Of a DNA stretch of 64,000 nt, positions 54,221 to 63,263 are shown in pieces. Under the pieces are notes generated by a model, which ran no database searches, was not told the DNA's origin, and saw nothing but the letters and a program-made list of their open reading frames with translations. The stretch spans positions 6,200,001 to 6,264,000 of the forward strand of contig NZ_CP061281.1 in the NCBI RefSeq assembly GCF_014621695.1. The letters run 5' to 3'. Origin of the DNA: Streptomyces xanthii. GTDB lineage: Bacteria > Actinomycetota > Actinomycetes > Streptomycetales > Streptomycetaceae. The position numbers and the translations under genes are program-made. Numbering within the stretch: the first letter of the stretch is position 1; each line of letters opens with the position of its first letter.

Positions 54221-54378
54221 TTCGGGGCTTCTCGCGCCGCTTGTCTTCTCCTTGGCGGGTCTTGAATTCGGGGTTGTGTGCGAGTGGGGTCCGTGGGAAT
54301 AGTGGGGCGCGTCAGCCTCACGGAGCCGGTCCACCCCCACATCGGGCCGGTTCCCGACCCCCCACAGGAGGACGAGAG

Positions 54379-55461
54379 TTGAAGCACCGACGCATGTCCA
54401 AGCGGCGTGCCGCGATCGCCGGAGGCGGAATACTCGCCCTGGCCGCCGCGGGCATCACCTTCCAGACCGCGAACGCCAGCACCGAGACCCCGGTCCAGAC
54501 GCCCCGTACGCTCTCCGTCGCCAAGGCCGGGGATCTCGCCTCGGCCCTGACGAAGGATCTGGGCGCCGACTCGGCGGGCAGCTACTACGACGCCCGCACC
54601 AAGCAGCTCGTGATGAACGTGCTGAGCGAGGACGCCGTCAAGACCGTCGAGGCGGTCGGCGCCAAGGCCAGAATCGTGCAGAACTCGCTCGCCGCGCTGA
54701 AGAGCGCCCGCACCACCCTGAAGAACGACGCCACCATCCCGGGCACCTCCTGGGCCACCGACCCGGCCACCAACAAGGTCGTCGTCACCGCCGACCGCAC
54801 GGTCGAGGGCGCGGCCTGGGCCAAGCTGAGCAAGGTCGTCGACGGGCTCGGCGGCAAGGCCGAACTCAAGCGCACCCAGGGCGAGTTCAAGCCCTTCGTC
54901 GCGGGCGGCGACGCCATCACCGGGGGCGGCGGCCGCTGTTCCCTCGGGTTCAACGTGGTCAAGGGCGGTGAGCCGTACTTCATCACCGCGGGCCACTGCA
55001 CCGAGGCGATCTCCACCTGGTCGGACTCCAGCGGCCAGGAGATCGGTACGAACGAGCAGTCCAGCTTCCCGGACAACGACTTCGGGCTCGTGAAGTACAC
55101 CGCGGACGTGCCGCACCCCAGCGAGGTGAACCTCTACAACGGTTCCGCGCAGCAGATCACCGGGGCCGCCGACGCGACCGTGGGCATGAAGGTCACCCGC
55201 TCCGGCTCCACCACCCAGGTCCACGACGGCACGGTGACCGGCCTGGACGCCACCGTGAACTACGGCAACGGCGACATCGTCAACGGCCTGATCCAGACCG
55301 ACGTGTGCGCCGAGCCCGGTGACAGCGGCGGCTCGCTGTTCTCCGGCGACAAGGCGATCGGCCTCACCTCCGGCGGCAGCGGCGACTGCACGTCGGGCGG
55401 CGAGACGTTCTTCCAGCCGGTGACCGAGGCGCTCTCCGCCACGGGCACGCAGATCGGCTGA
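54379..55461 (+). CDS. Secreted S1 serine protease, streptogrisin family, second copy
   Basis: 360 residues, same pre-pro-protease layout as the first gene but with a longer pro-region (about 35-185). Signal peptide in [20 protein letters not shown]; mature start near [19 protein letters not shown]; triad His in [11 protein letters not shown], Asp in DNDFGLVKY, Ser in [13 protein letters not shown]. The change GDSGGPL to GDSGGSL and the acidic surroundings suggest a different specificity, not predicted here. TTG 54379 is chosen because aggagga sits 7-8 bp upstream; ATG 54394 is the alternative. The two genes probably arose by duplication. Confidence 0.93.
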   Translation: MKHRRMSKRRAAIAGGGILALAAAGITFQTANASTETPVQTPRTLSVAKAGDLASALTKDLGADSAGSYYDARTKQLVMNVLSEDAVKTVEAVGAKARIVQNSLAALKSARTTLKNDATIPGTSWATDPATNKVVVTADRTVEGAAWAKLSKVVDGLGGKAELKRTQGEFKPFVAGGDAITGGGGRCSLGFNVVKGGEPYFITAGHCTEAISTWSDSSGQEIGTNEQSSFPDNDFGLVKYTADVPHPSEVNLYNGSAQQITGAADATVGMKVTRSGSTTQVHDGTVTGLDATVNYGNGDIVNGLIQTDVCAEPGDSGGSLFSGDKAIGLTSGGSGDCTSGGETFFQPVTEALSATGTQIG

Positions 55462-55484
55462 CCGAACACCGGAACAGAACGACG

Positions 55485-55516
55485 AAGGGGCACCCCGCGT
55501 GTGCGGGGTGCCCCTT
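55485..55516. terminator. Terminator between second protease gene and the ABC-2-like gene
   Basis: 14-bp perfect stem aaggggcaccccgc / gcggggtgcccctt with loop gtgt and cttcctg after it, between two convergent genes, 24 bp after the protease stop. Confidence 0.85.
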
Positions 55517-55532
55517 CTTCCTGTTCGTCGGG

Positions 55533-56552
55533 CTAGCTCTGCGCGGGCCGGTGCTTGCGTTCGCGCAGGGCCGCCACCAGCAGGGTGACCGCGACGCCCA
55601 GGACCGCCCAGGCGGAGAGGACCAGGAGGGACTTCGTCAGGGCGTTGCCCTCGAAGTAGGCGATCGAACGGGCCGCCCAGGTGCCGGCGCCCGGTGGCAG
55701 CCACGGTCCGATCGCCTGCCAGAACGGGGGCAGCATCGGCAGCGGGAAGGCGCCGCCCGCGCTCGGGTTGCCGGCCACGACGACGAGCAGCACGGCGAGG
55801 CCGATGCCGACGACGCCCGTCAGCTCCTGGAGGGCCAGGGTGATCGCGCCGACCGCGAAGGTGACCAGCGCGCCGAGCCCGGTGAGCCCCCAGAAGGAGC
55901 CCGGCAGCGCGCCCAGGATGGTGTCGCCGACGATGAGCGCGCCGCCGATGCCGCCGACGACCGAGACCAGCGCCATGGCCCCGATCCGGATGCCCGCGCG
56001 CTGCGGGCTCGCGCGCAGCGCCCCGGCGCTGATCGACATGATCGAGGCGCACAGGTAGCCGCCGACGCACCAGCCGATGACGAGGTAGAACGACGACAGC
56101 CCGTTGAAGTCCTCGGACGAGGCGGGGGCCACGTCGATCGTGCGCACGGTGCGCTGCTCGGCGGCCTCGATCCGGACGGTCAGGACCTGCAGGACGTTCG
56201 AGAGGGCCGCGCCGCCGCCGGACGCGACGAGCAGGGTGTCGGTGGTGCCCCGGGGGTCGATGATCAGGGCGCCGTCGATCTTCCGGTCCATGATCTGCTG
56301 CCGTGCCGTCTCCCGGTCGGCGACCACCCGTGGATCGAGCGGCGACCCGGGCAGCTGGTCGAGCCGCTGCTCGGCCTGCTGGGCGACGGCCGGCACGGGG
56401 GCCACGACGCCGTACGGCACGTCCTTCGGCTCGGGGCTGTGCAGCGCCCCCACGTAGGAGGTGATGAACAGGAGCTGCAGGGCGAGCACCCCGATGACGA
56501 GCAGCGCGGCTCGTGGGGTGACGGCGGCCTTGAACTCGTCGGCGAACTTCAT
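55533..56552 (-). CDS. ABC-2-like membrane protein (YhgE/DUF3533 type)
   Basis: 339 residues. One N-terminal TM helix (ALLVIGVLALQLLFITSYVG) is followed by an extracytoplasmic domain of about 130 residues containing the family block DVPYGVVAPVPAVAQQAEQR, RKIDGALIIDPRGTTDTLLV and LVASGGGAALSNVL, and then about five C-terminal TM helices. This layout matches YhgE/Pip-like or ABC-2-type permeases without their own ATPase. Role unknown; no ATPase is adjacent. ATG 56552 after gtgggggc. The gene is divergent from dnaE2 (175-bp gap). Confidence 0.8.
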   Translation of the reverse strand: MKFADEFKAAVTPRAALLVIGVLALQLLFITSYVGALHSPEPKDVPYGVVAPVPAVAQQAEQRLDQLPGSPLDPRVVADRETARQQIMDRKIDGALIIDPRGTTDTLLVASGGGAALSNVLQVLTVRIEAAEQRTVRTIDVAPASSEDFNGLSSFYLVIGWCVGGYLCASIMSISAGALRASPQRAGIRIGAMALVSVVGGIGGALIVGDTILGALPGSFWGLTGLGALVTFAVGAITLALQELTGVVGIGLAVLLVVVAGNPSAGGAFPLPMLPPFWQAIGPWLPPGAGTWAARSIAYFEGNALTKSLLVLSAWAVLGVAVTLLVAALRERKHRPAQS

Positions 56553-56647
56553 GCCCCCACGGTCCGGTGGGCCCCGCCCGCGTGCAGTCGGGGAGGGCCG
56601 AACGGGTGCAGCGGGGAGCGGGTCCGCACGAGTATTCGCACAGATAT

Positions 56648-56663
56648 TCGAACATGGTTTATG
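56648..56663 (+). promoter_or_regulatory. Possible LexA (SOS) half-site upstream of dnaE2
   Basis: tcgaacatggtttatg has a perfect left half of the actinobacterial SOS box (TCGAAC-N4-GTTCGA) but only two of six matches on the right. A tattcg word is repeated 12 bp upstream. It lies 65 bp before GTG 56728. Weak evidence; placement ahead of an SOS-type polymerase is what makes it worth noting. Confidence 0.3.
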
Positions 56664-56727
56664 GTGAGGAGAGCGGGCCCGATGGGGCACGCGTGGCAGG
56701 TCAGGCAGGAGGGGGCAGGGTAGCGAG

Positions 56728-59700
56728 GTGGTTCGGATGCGGGGCTTCACGCATCTCCACACCGCCTCCGGGTTCTCCCTGCGGTACGGCGCCTCGCACC
56801 CCGACGCGCTCGCCGAGCGGGCCGCCGAGCGGGAGATGGACGCGCTCGCGCTGACCGACCGGGACACCCTCGGCGGCGCCGTCCGCTTCGCCAAGGCGGC
56901 GAGCCGGGCCGGCATCCGCCCCCTGTTCGGCGTCGACCTCGCGGTCGCCGCACCGCAGGAGGCCGCGGGCCGCACCGAGCGCCGGCGCACCCCGGCCCGC
57001 GGTGGTGCCTTCGTCGACGAGTCGGCCCAGCGCGCCGTGTTCCTCGCCCGCGACGGCGCGGCCGGCTGGGCCGCCCTGTGCGACCTCGTCACCGCCGCCC
57101 ACCGGGACCTCCCCGACGGCGCGCGCCCCCTGCTGCCCTGGGACACCACCGTCGGCGACCACGTCACCGTGCTGCTCGGCCCCGACTCCGACGTCGGCCG
57201 CGCCCTGGCCGCCGGACGCCCCGACCGCGCGGCCCGGCTGCTCGCCCCCTGGCGGGAGCGGTACGGGGACGCGGCGCTGCGCATCGAGGCGGTCCACCAC
57301 GGGCGCGGCGGGACCGGACCCGGCTCGCTGCGGCTCGCCGCCCGCGCCCTCGGCTTCGCCGTCGAACAGAAGATCATGCCGGTCCTGACCAACGCCGTGC
57401 GCTACGCCGACCCCGGCCAGGGCGAGGTCGCCGACGTCCTCGACTCGGCGCGCCGGCTCGTCCCGATCGACCCGCGCGCCGGGCTCGACGGCGGCGAGCG
57501 CTGGCTCAAGCCCGGAGACGACATGGCGGACCTCGCCCTGCGCGTCGCCGAGGCCGCCGGCTACCGCGCGAACACCGCCCGCCGCCTCCTCGACGTCACC
57601 GAGCAGACCGCCGCCGCCTGCCGCGTCGACCCCGAGGACGACCTGGGCCTCGGCCGCGTCCACTTCCCCGAACCGGACCTCGTCGGCGCCGCCCGGCGCA
57701 CCCCCGAGCGGGTGCTGCGCTCGCGCTGCGCCGCCGCGATGCTCGCCCGCCGCTACGACCGGCAGCCGGAGTACTGGAGTCGTCTGGAGGAGGAGCTCGG
57801 CCTGATCGAACGGCTCGGCTACGCCGCTTACTTCCTCACCGTCGCCCAGGTGGTCGCCGACACCCGGGACCTCGGCATCCGGGTGGCCGCCCGCGGCTCC
57901 GGCGCCGGATCCCTGGTCAGCCACCTGCTCGGCATCGCCACCGCCGACCCGGTCGAGCACGGACTGCTCATGGAGCGGTTCCTGTCCGAGCGGCGCACCG
58001 AACTGCCCGACATCGACATCGACGTGGAGTCCGCCCGCCGGCTCGAGGTCTACCGCGCGATCCTGGAGCGCTTCGGCCCCGAGCGGGTGGCCACCGTCTC
58101 CATGCCCGAGACCTACCGGGTGCGGCACGCCGTGCGCGACGTCGGCCTCGCCCTCGGACTGAACCCGGGCGAGGTCGACCGGCTCGCCAAGTCCTTCCCG
58201 CACATCCGCGCCCGCGACGCCCGCGCCGCCCTCCAGGAACTGCCGGAACTGCGCGGCATCGACCCGCAGGCGTACGGGCCGCGGCTGTGGGACCTGGTCG
58301 AGGCGCTCGACGGTCTGCCGCGCGGCATCGCCATGCACCCGTGCGGGGTGCTGCTCTCCGACACCGCGCTGCTGCGCCGCACCCCCGTCGTGCCGACCAG
58401 CACCGAGGGCTTCCCCATGTCCCAGTTCGACAAGGAGGACGTGGAGGACCTCGGGCTGCTCAAGCTCGACGTGCTCGGGGTGCGCATGCAGTCGGCGATG
58501 GCGCACGCCGTCGCCGAGATCGAACGGACCACCGGGCGGCACATCGACCTCGACGACCCCGCGCAGGTGCCGCCGGGCGACCCGAAGACGTACGCGCTCA
58601 TCAAGAGCTCCCAGACGCTCGGCTGCTTCCAGACCGAGTCGCCCGGCCAGCGGGACCTCATCGCGCGGCTGCAGCCCGAGACCTTCCACGACCTCGTCGT
58701 GGACATCTCGCTGTTCCGCCCCGGACCGGTCGCGGCGAACATGGTCGACCCGTTCATCAAGGCGCGGCACGGCCGGCAGGCGCCCCGGTACCCGCACGAG
58801 GACCTGAAGCCCGTACTGGAGGACACGTACGGAGTGGTCGTCTTCCACGAGCAGATCATCCGCATCCTGGACGTGATGACCGGCTGCGGTCTCGCCTTCG
58901 GCGACTACACGCGGCGGGCCCTGTCGAACCCCGGACAGGTGGGCCGGGTGAAGGCCTGGTTCGCCGAGCGGGCGCGCGGACGCGGCTACGCGAAGGAGGT
59001 CGTCGAGCGGACCTGGGAGATCGTCGAGGCGTTCGGCGCGTACGGGTTCTGCAAGGCGCACGCCGTCGCGTTCGCCGTGCCCTCGTACCAGTCGGCCTGG
59101 CTCAAGGCGCACCGCCCCGCCGCCTTCTACGCGGGGCTGCTCACGCACGACCCCGGCATGTACCCGAAGCGGCTGCTGCTCGCGGACGCGCGGCGGCGGG
59201 GGGTGCCGCTGCTTCCGCTGGATGTCAACGCGTCGGACGCGGCCTATCGAATCGAACTGGTGTCTGAGCGAGGGGTTCCGGAGTACGGGCTCCGGCTCGC
59301 GCTCGGTGATGTGCGCGGCATGAGCGAGGACGAGGCCGCCCGGATCGTCGCTGGCCGCCCCTACGTCTCGCTCCAGGACTTCCTCTCCCGGGCCCGCCCC
59401 TCCCGCCCCGTCGCCGAACGGCTCGCCCAGGTCGGCGCGTTGGACGCCTTCGGGCGCAACCGGCGCGACCTGATGCTGCACATCGCCGAACTGCACCGCT
59501 CCCGACTCCGCTCGGGCAGTGGTCAGTTGGCGCTCGGCGAGACCGGCGACGCCCCCGACACGGTCGCCCCCGCCCACCTGCCCGACCTCGACGACGCCGA
59601 ACGGCTCGGCGCCGAGCTCGGCGTGCTCGGCATGGACACCTCCCGCCATCTCCTCGGCGACCAGCGGGAGTTGCTCGACGAGCTCGGCGTGGTGCCCGCG

Positions 59701-60204
59701 CAGCGGCTGCGGGATCTGCCGCACGGGCAGGTCGTGCTCGTCGCCGGCGCGAAGGGCGCCGTCCAGACCCCGCCGGTCCGCTCCGGCAAACGCGTCATCT
59801 TCGCCACGCTCGACGACACGACGGGCCTGGTCGACTGCGCGTTCTTCGAGGACAGCCACGAGGCCAGCGCGCACACCGTCTTCCACTCCTGGCTGCTGCT
59901 CGTGCGCGGCGTGGTGCAGCGCCGCGGCGGCGGCAGCGGCAAGGCCCTCTCGGTCACCGGGTCCGCCGCCTGGGACCTGACCGAACTGGCCGAACTGCGC
60001 CGCACCGGCGGCCTGTCCGCCGTCACCGAGCGGCTCACCGAACGCGGGCTGCCGGCGGCGGACGGCGACTTCGGGACCGGCGGCCGCACCATCCACCTGG
60101 AGACCGGTTACGACCTGCACCCGTGGGCGGACCTCCAGCCGCCCGGCGCATCCGTCAAGCAGAGCCGCAAGCTGTGGCACCAGAGCCCGGGGAGCGCGGG
60201 ATGA
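56728..60204 (+). CDS. dnaE2: Error-prone DNA polymerase DnaE2
   Basis: 1158 residues, C-family polymerase III alpha subunit of the translesion DnaE2 branch. PHP domain at about 5-210 with a degenerate metal site (FTHLHTASGFSLRYGAS). Polymerase active-site aspartates are in ELPDIDIDVES (about 426-432) and LLKLDVLGVRMQ (about 578). A helix-hairpin-helix region follows, then an OB-fold (VLVAGAKGAVQTPPV, VIFATLDDTTGLVDCAFFED). It lacks the C-terminal tau-binding part of the replicative DnaE1. GTG 56728, with ATG 56737 as an alternative. Its stop overlaps the downstream Y-family gene by ATGA, as in mutasome operons. Confidence 0.92.
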   Translation: MVRMRGFTHLHTASGFSLRYGASHPDALAERAAEREMDALALTDRDTLGGAVRFAKAASRAGIRPLFGVDLAVAAPQEAAGRTERRRTPARGGAFVDESAQRAVFLARDGAAGWAALCDLVTAAHRDLPDGARPLLPWDTTVGDHVTVLLGPDSDVGRALAAGRPDRAARLLAPWRERYGDAALRIEAVHHGRGGTGPGSLRLAARALGFAVEQKIMPVLTNAVRYADPGQGEVADVLDSARRLVPIDPRAGLDGGERWLKPGDDMADLALRVAEAAGYRANTARRLLDVTEQTAAACRVDPEDDLGLGRVHFPEPDLVGAARRTPERVLRSRCAAAMLARRYDRQPEYWSRLEEELGLIERLGYAAYFLTVAQVVADTRDLGIRVAARGSGAGSLVSHLLGIATADPVEHGLLMERFLSERRTELPDIDIDVESARRLEVYRAILERFGPERVATVSMPETYRVRHAVRDVGLALGLNPGEVDRLAKSFPHIRARDARAALQELPELRGIDPQAYGPRLWDLVEALDGLPRGIAMHPCGVLLSDTALLRRTPVVPTSTEGFPMSQFDKEDVEDLGLLKLDVLGVRMQSAMAHAVAEIERTTGRHIDLDDPAQVPPGDPKTYALIKSSQTLGCFQTESPGQRDLIARLQPETFHDLVVDISLFRPGPVAANMVDPFIKARHGRQAPRYPHEDLKPVLEDTYGVVVFHEQIIRILDVMTGCGLAFGDYTRRALSNPGQVGRVKAWFAERARGRGYAKEVVERTWEIVEAFGAYGFCKAHAVAFAVPSYQSAWLKAHRPAAFYAGLLTHDPGMYPKRLLLADARRRGVPLLPLDVNASDAAYRIELVSERGVPEYGLRLALGDVRGMSEDEAARIVAGRPYVSLQDFLSRARPSRPVAERLAQVGALDAFGRNRRDLMLHIAELHRSRLRSGSGQLALGETGDAPDTVAPAHLPDLDDAERLGAELGVLGMDTSRHLLGDQRELLDELGVVPAQRLRDLPHGQVVLVAGAKGAVQTPPVRSGKRVIFATLDDTTGLVDCAFFEDSHEASAHTVFHSWLLLVRGVVQRRGGGSGKALSVTGSAAWDLTELAELRRTGGLSAVTERLTERGLPAADGDFGTGGRTIHLETGYDLHPWADLQPPGASVKQSRKLWHQSPGSAG

Positions 60205-61226
60205 ACGAGAAGACGACGTACGGAAAGGATCCGGAGGACCCGCACGGGATGCACGTCCTGTACATCCACTTCCACGAGCTGACGGACGAGCCGCTCTACC
60301 ACCGGCTGCTCGACCTCCTCGCCGAGTTCACCCCGCAGGTGCAGGCCCTGCCGCCGGACGCCGCGCTCGCCGACGTCTCCGGCAGCCTGCGCTACTTCGG
60401 CACCGACGCCCTCGCCCTCGCCGAACGCGTCCGCGCCCGCACCGGCGGCCTCTACGGGCTGCGCTCGACCGTCGGCGTCGCCGCGAACCCCATGCTGGCC
60501 CGCATGGTCGCCGCCGACGGGCCGCCCTCCGCGGTGCGCGCGCTGCCCGACGACGTGGACGCCGTCGCCGCCTTCCTCGCGCACAAGCCCGCCGCCGCCC
60601 TGCACGGGGTCGGCCCCGCGACCGCCCGCACCCTGTCCTCGTACGGACTGGACAGCGTCGGAAAGATCGCCGCCGCGCCGCTCGGCACCCTCCAGCGGAT
60701 CCTCGGCGCCGGTGCGGGGCGGCGGCTGCACGACGCGGCGCACGGGCTGGACCCGACCCGGGTGGTCCCCGCGGCCCCGGCCCGCTCGCTGCGCGTCGAA
60801 CACCGCTTCCCACAGGACGAGTTGGACCCGGACGTGCGGCGCGCCGCCCTGCTCGCCCTCGCCGACCGGCTCGGGCTGCGGCTGCGCGCCGAGCGGCAGG
60901 CCACCCGCTCCCTCGCCCTCACCGTCCGCTACGCCGACCGCACCGGGTACACGACGATCACGCGCAGCCGCACCCTGCGCGAGGCCACGTCCCACACCCC
61001 GCCGCTCACCGCGCTGGCCCGCGAGCTCCACGATCGGCTCGCGCTGCAGCGGGCCCGGGTCCGCTCCCTCGCCCTGCGCGCGGAGGATCTGATCCCGGCC
61101 GAACAGGCCCCGCGCCAGCTCCTGTTCGACCCCGTCGACGAGCGGGCCCGCCGCATCGAGGCCGTCGTCGACCGGGCCCGCCGCAAGTACGGCCCCGACG
61201 CGGTCCGCCCGGCGGGAGCCGGCTGA
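60201..61226 (+). CDS. Y-family polymerase-like protein without fingers domain or active site (ImuB-like)
   Basis: 341 residues. Later domains match DinB/Dpo4: palm strand LRSTVGVAANPMLARMVAAD, helix-hairpin-helix GVGPATARTLSSYGL, and the little-finger domain from about 190. The first catalytic motif (DMDAF-type) is IHFHEL and the S-I-D-E-A-x-L-D motif is PPDAALADVSG, so the metal-binding Asp and Glu are absent. Only about 35 residues separate the two motifs where Dpo4 has about 95, so the fingers domain is missing. RQLLFDP near 305 could be a beta-clamp-binding motif. ATGA overlap with dnaE2. By analogy with ImuB it would be a non-catalytic adaptor that brings DnaE2 to the clamp; this is inference. 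Confidence 0.85.
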   Translation: MNEKTTYGKDPEDPHGMHVLYIHFHELTDEPLYHRLLDLLAEFTPQVQALPPDAALADVSGSLRYFGTDALALAERVRARTGGLYGLRSTVGVAANPMLARMVAADGPPSAVRALPDDVDAVAAFLAHKPAAALHGVGPATARTLSSYGLDSVGKIAAAPLGTLQRILGAGAGRRLHDAAHGLDPTRVVPAAPARSLRVEHRFPQDELDPDVRRAALLALADRLGLRLRAERQATRSLALTVRYADRTGYTTITRSRTLREATSHTPPLTALARELHDRLALQRARVRSLALRAEDLIPAEQAPRQLLFDPVDERARRIEAVVDRARRKYGPDAVRPAGAG

Positions 61227-61309
61227 ACCGCCGAACGCCGTCGCCGGCCTCCGCGTCGTCGTGGCTGATCGCGCCCCGTGGCGGAGCCGCTGACCGATAC
61301 AGCCCCGCG

Positions 61310-61684
61310 TCAGTTTGCCCAGGGCGGTGCGATCCGGGTCCCGTCCTGCAGCGTCGCCTCCAGGCCCACCGACGTGGTCACCCAGATCGACGCGGGGGAG
61401 TCCGTCGGGTTCTCCACCGAGAGTTCCGCGCCCGCGTTCACGATCGCCGTGTCGCCCGCGGTCAGGGCATGGGCCGTGCCGTCGAGCGTCAGGTGCAGTG
61501 AGCCGGACAGCACGTGCAGGATCTCCTCCCGCGTCACGGTGTGCGGGGTCGCCTTCGTGCCCGCCGGGATCTCGCCCCGCCAGGCCGCCAGCTCCTTGCT
61601 GCCGCTGCGGGGGGTGGCGTACGAGACGAAGCGGACGCCGTGCAGGTCGTGGACGACGGCCTCTGACGCGCGGACTACGGGCAT
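61310..61684 (-). CDS. Cupin-domain protein
   Basis: 124 residues, single beta-barrel cupin. TPHTVTREEILHVLSGSLHL is motif 1 (a His and Glu present) and GDTAIVNAGAELSVENPTDS motif 2. Probably a small-molecule or metal binding protein, perhaps an enzyme. ATG 61684. It is divergent from a MarR gene with a shared 92-bp operator region, so the MarR protein probably represses it. Confidence 0.88.
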   Translation of the reverse strand: MPVVRASEAVVHDLHGVRFVSYATPRSGSKELAAWRGEIPAGTKATPHTVTREEILHVLSGSLHLTLDGTAHALTAGDTAIVNAGAELSVENPTDSPASIWVTTSVGLEATLQDGTRIAPPWAN

Positions 61685-61712
61685 GGTGGGTCCTTCCGAC
61701 GAGGTGAATTGG

Positions 61713-61759
61713 TCAAGCTTCTTGACTAGATGGTCAAGCAGCTTGACCGAATAGTCAAG
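61713..61759. promoter_or_regulatory. MarR operator: three TCAAG units at exact 21-bp spacing
   Basis: TCAAG at 61713, 61734 and 61755. The first two are completed by CTTGA to give TCAAGcttCTTGA (61713-61725) and the longer perfect palindrome GGTCAAGcagCTTGACC (61732-61748). The third has only its left half. Centres lie two DNA turns apart, on one face of the helix, between the cupin and MarR starts. Confidence 0.8.
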
Positions 61760-61776
61760 GGTGTTTCAATGGGGCC

Positions 61777-62223
61777 GTGCAGAACTCCGACGCCCTCGCC
61801 CTGTCCACCGCCCTGCTCGCCGCGGCCGGGGACCTGACCCAGCGCATCCACGAGGGCGTCCTGGCCAGGGGTTTCGAGGGGGTGCGGCCCGCGCACGGCT
61901 TCGCGTTCGTACGGATCTCCGCCGGGGACGCCACGGTCACCGATGTCGCCGCGCACCTCGGTGTCACCAAGCAGGCGGCCAGTCAGCTCGTCGACGAGCT
62001 GGAGCGCAAGGGGTACGTGGAGCGCCGCCCGCACCCGAGGGACGCACGCGCCCGGCTCGTCGTGCTCACCGAGCACGGCCGCGCCTGCACCCGCGCCGCC
62101 GACGCGGCCGCCGCCGACGCGGTGCGGCCCTGGGTGGAGCGGCTGGGGGAGCGGCAGGCCGCCGCACTCGTACGACAATTGCTGGCCATCGCGCCGAACG
62201 GACCGATCAGGCCCATCTGGTGA
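61777..62223 (+). CDS. MarR-family transcriptional regulator
   Basis: 148 residues, dimeric winged-helix repressor. The DNA-recognition region is VTDVAAHLGVTKQAASQLVDEL followed by the wing ERRPHPRDARARLVVLTEHG; DARARL replaces the usual DRR wing. A ligand pocket is likely but not predictable. GTG 61777 is chosen because the shared operator ends just upstream. It probably controls the divergent cupin gene and itself. Confidence 0.93.
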   Translation: MQNSDALALSTALLAAAGDLTQRIHEGVLARGFEGVRPAHGFAFVRISAGDATVTDVAAHLGVTKQAASQLVDELERKGYVERRPHPRDARARLVVLTEHGRACTRAADAAAADAVRPWVERLGERQAAALVRQLLAIAPNGPIRPIW

Positions 62224-62364
62224 CACCCTGTCAGCGGAGTGATCCACAAGTGCACCGGGAATTCTTTACCGACGCGTAACTTCACGTCTGCACTACTCGC
62301 GCGTAACTTGTCTGGGCAACCGCACAGCTCACTCCTGCAACTCCCTTGAGCCGCAAGGAGATCC

Positions 62365-63246
62365 ATGAAGCTGCCCAGAAGCCCACGGCCCGTACGGTCC
62401 GCATGGCGGCGGACACTGCGCGCCGCGACCGTCACCGCCGCGCTCCTCGCCGCCACCGTCACCCCCCTCGGTGCCGCCCACGCGAGCACCGCGCCCGACC
62501 GCGGCTGGAACGACTGGTCCTGCCGCCCCTCGGCCGCGCACCCCCGCCCCGTCGTCCTCGTCCACGGCACCTTCGGCAACTCCGTGGACAACTGGCTCGT
62601 CCTCGCGCCGTACCTGGTGAAGCGCGGCTACTGCGTCTTCTCGCTCGACTACGGGCAGCTGCCCGGCGTCCCGCTCTTCAACGGCCTCGGCCCGATCGCC
62701 AAGTCCGCCGAACAGCTCGACGCCTTCGTCGACAAGGTGCGCGGCACCACCGGCACCGCGAAGGTCGACCTCGTCGGCCACTCGCAGGGCGGCATGATGC
62801 CGCGCTACTACCTGAAGTTCCTCGGCGGCGCCGCCGAGGTGAACTCCCTCGTCGGACTCGCCCCCGACAACCACGGCACCACCCTCAACGGGCTCACCAA
62901 GCTGCTGCCCTACTTCCCGGGCGCCGGCGACCTGCTCACCCTCGCCACCCCGGGCCTGGCCGACCAGGTCGCGGGCTCGGACTTCATCACCCGGCTCAAC
63001 GCGGGCGGAGACACCGTGCCCGGCGTCCACTACACCGTCATCGCGACCAAGTACGACGAGGTCGTGACCCCGTACCGCAGCCAGTTCCTGGACGGGCCCG
63101 ACGTGCGCAACGTACTCCTCCAGGACCTGTGCCCCGTCGACCTCTCCGAGCACGTGACGATCGGCACCGTCGACCTCGTCGCGTACCACGAGGTCGCCAA
63201 CGCCCTCGACCCCGCCCACGCCACCCCGACCGACTGCTTCAACTGA
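62365..63246 (+). CDS. Secreted lipase/esterase (class 2 lipase type)
   Basis: 293 residues, extracellular alpha/beta hydrolase. Signal peptide to about 41 (TVTAALLAATVTPLGAAHAS). HPRPVVLVHGTFGNSVDNW supplies the oxyanion hole (HGTFG), VDLVGHSQGGMMPRYY the nucleophile Ser near 140, the Asp is likely in TKYDEVVTP and the His in SEHVTIGTVDLVAYHEV. Three Cys may form disulfides. ATG 62365 has a strong aaggag. The 140-bp upstream region holds cgcgtaactt twice, 27 bp apart (62273 and 62300). A convergent terminator follows. Confidence 0.93.
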   Translation: MKLPRSPRPVRSAWRRTLRAATVTAALLAATVTPLGAAHASTAPDRGWNDWSCRPSAAHPRPVVLVHGTFGNSVDNWLVLAPYLVKRGYCVFSLDYGQLPGVPLFNGLGPIAKSAEQLDAFVDKVRGTTGTAKVDLVGHSQGGMMPRYYLKFLGGAAEVNSLVGLAPDNHGTTLNGLTKLLPYFPGAGDLLTLATPGLADQVAGSDFITRLNAGGDTVPGVHYTVIATKYDEVVTPYRSQFLDGPDVRNVLLQDLCPVDLSEHVTIGTVDLVAYHEVANALDPAHATPTDCFN

Positions 63247-63263
63247 CCCACCCCCCACGCGAA

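Larger units (their letters stand above)
54051..54378. other. Intergenic region between the two protease genes
   Basis: 328 bp containing a terminator at 54102-54133, one arm of the dispersed repeat at 54188-54220 and, just before the second protease, the ribosome binding site aggagga at 54366-54372. The word ggggcttctcg occurs three times (about 54127, 54190 and 54224), partly inside the repeat copy. Confidence 0.6.

Noticed and set aside
56701..60180. 1159-codon open frame antisense to dnaE2
   Set aside because: The opposite strand encodes a polymerase with all motifs; the antisense product is repetitive Gly/Val/Gln/Arg sequence.
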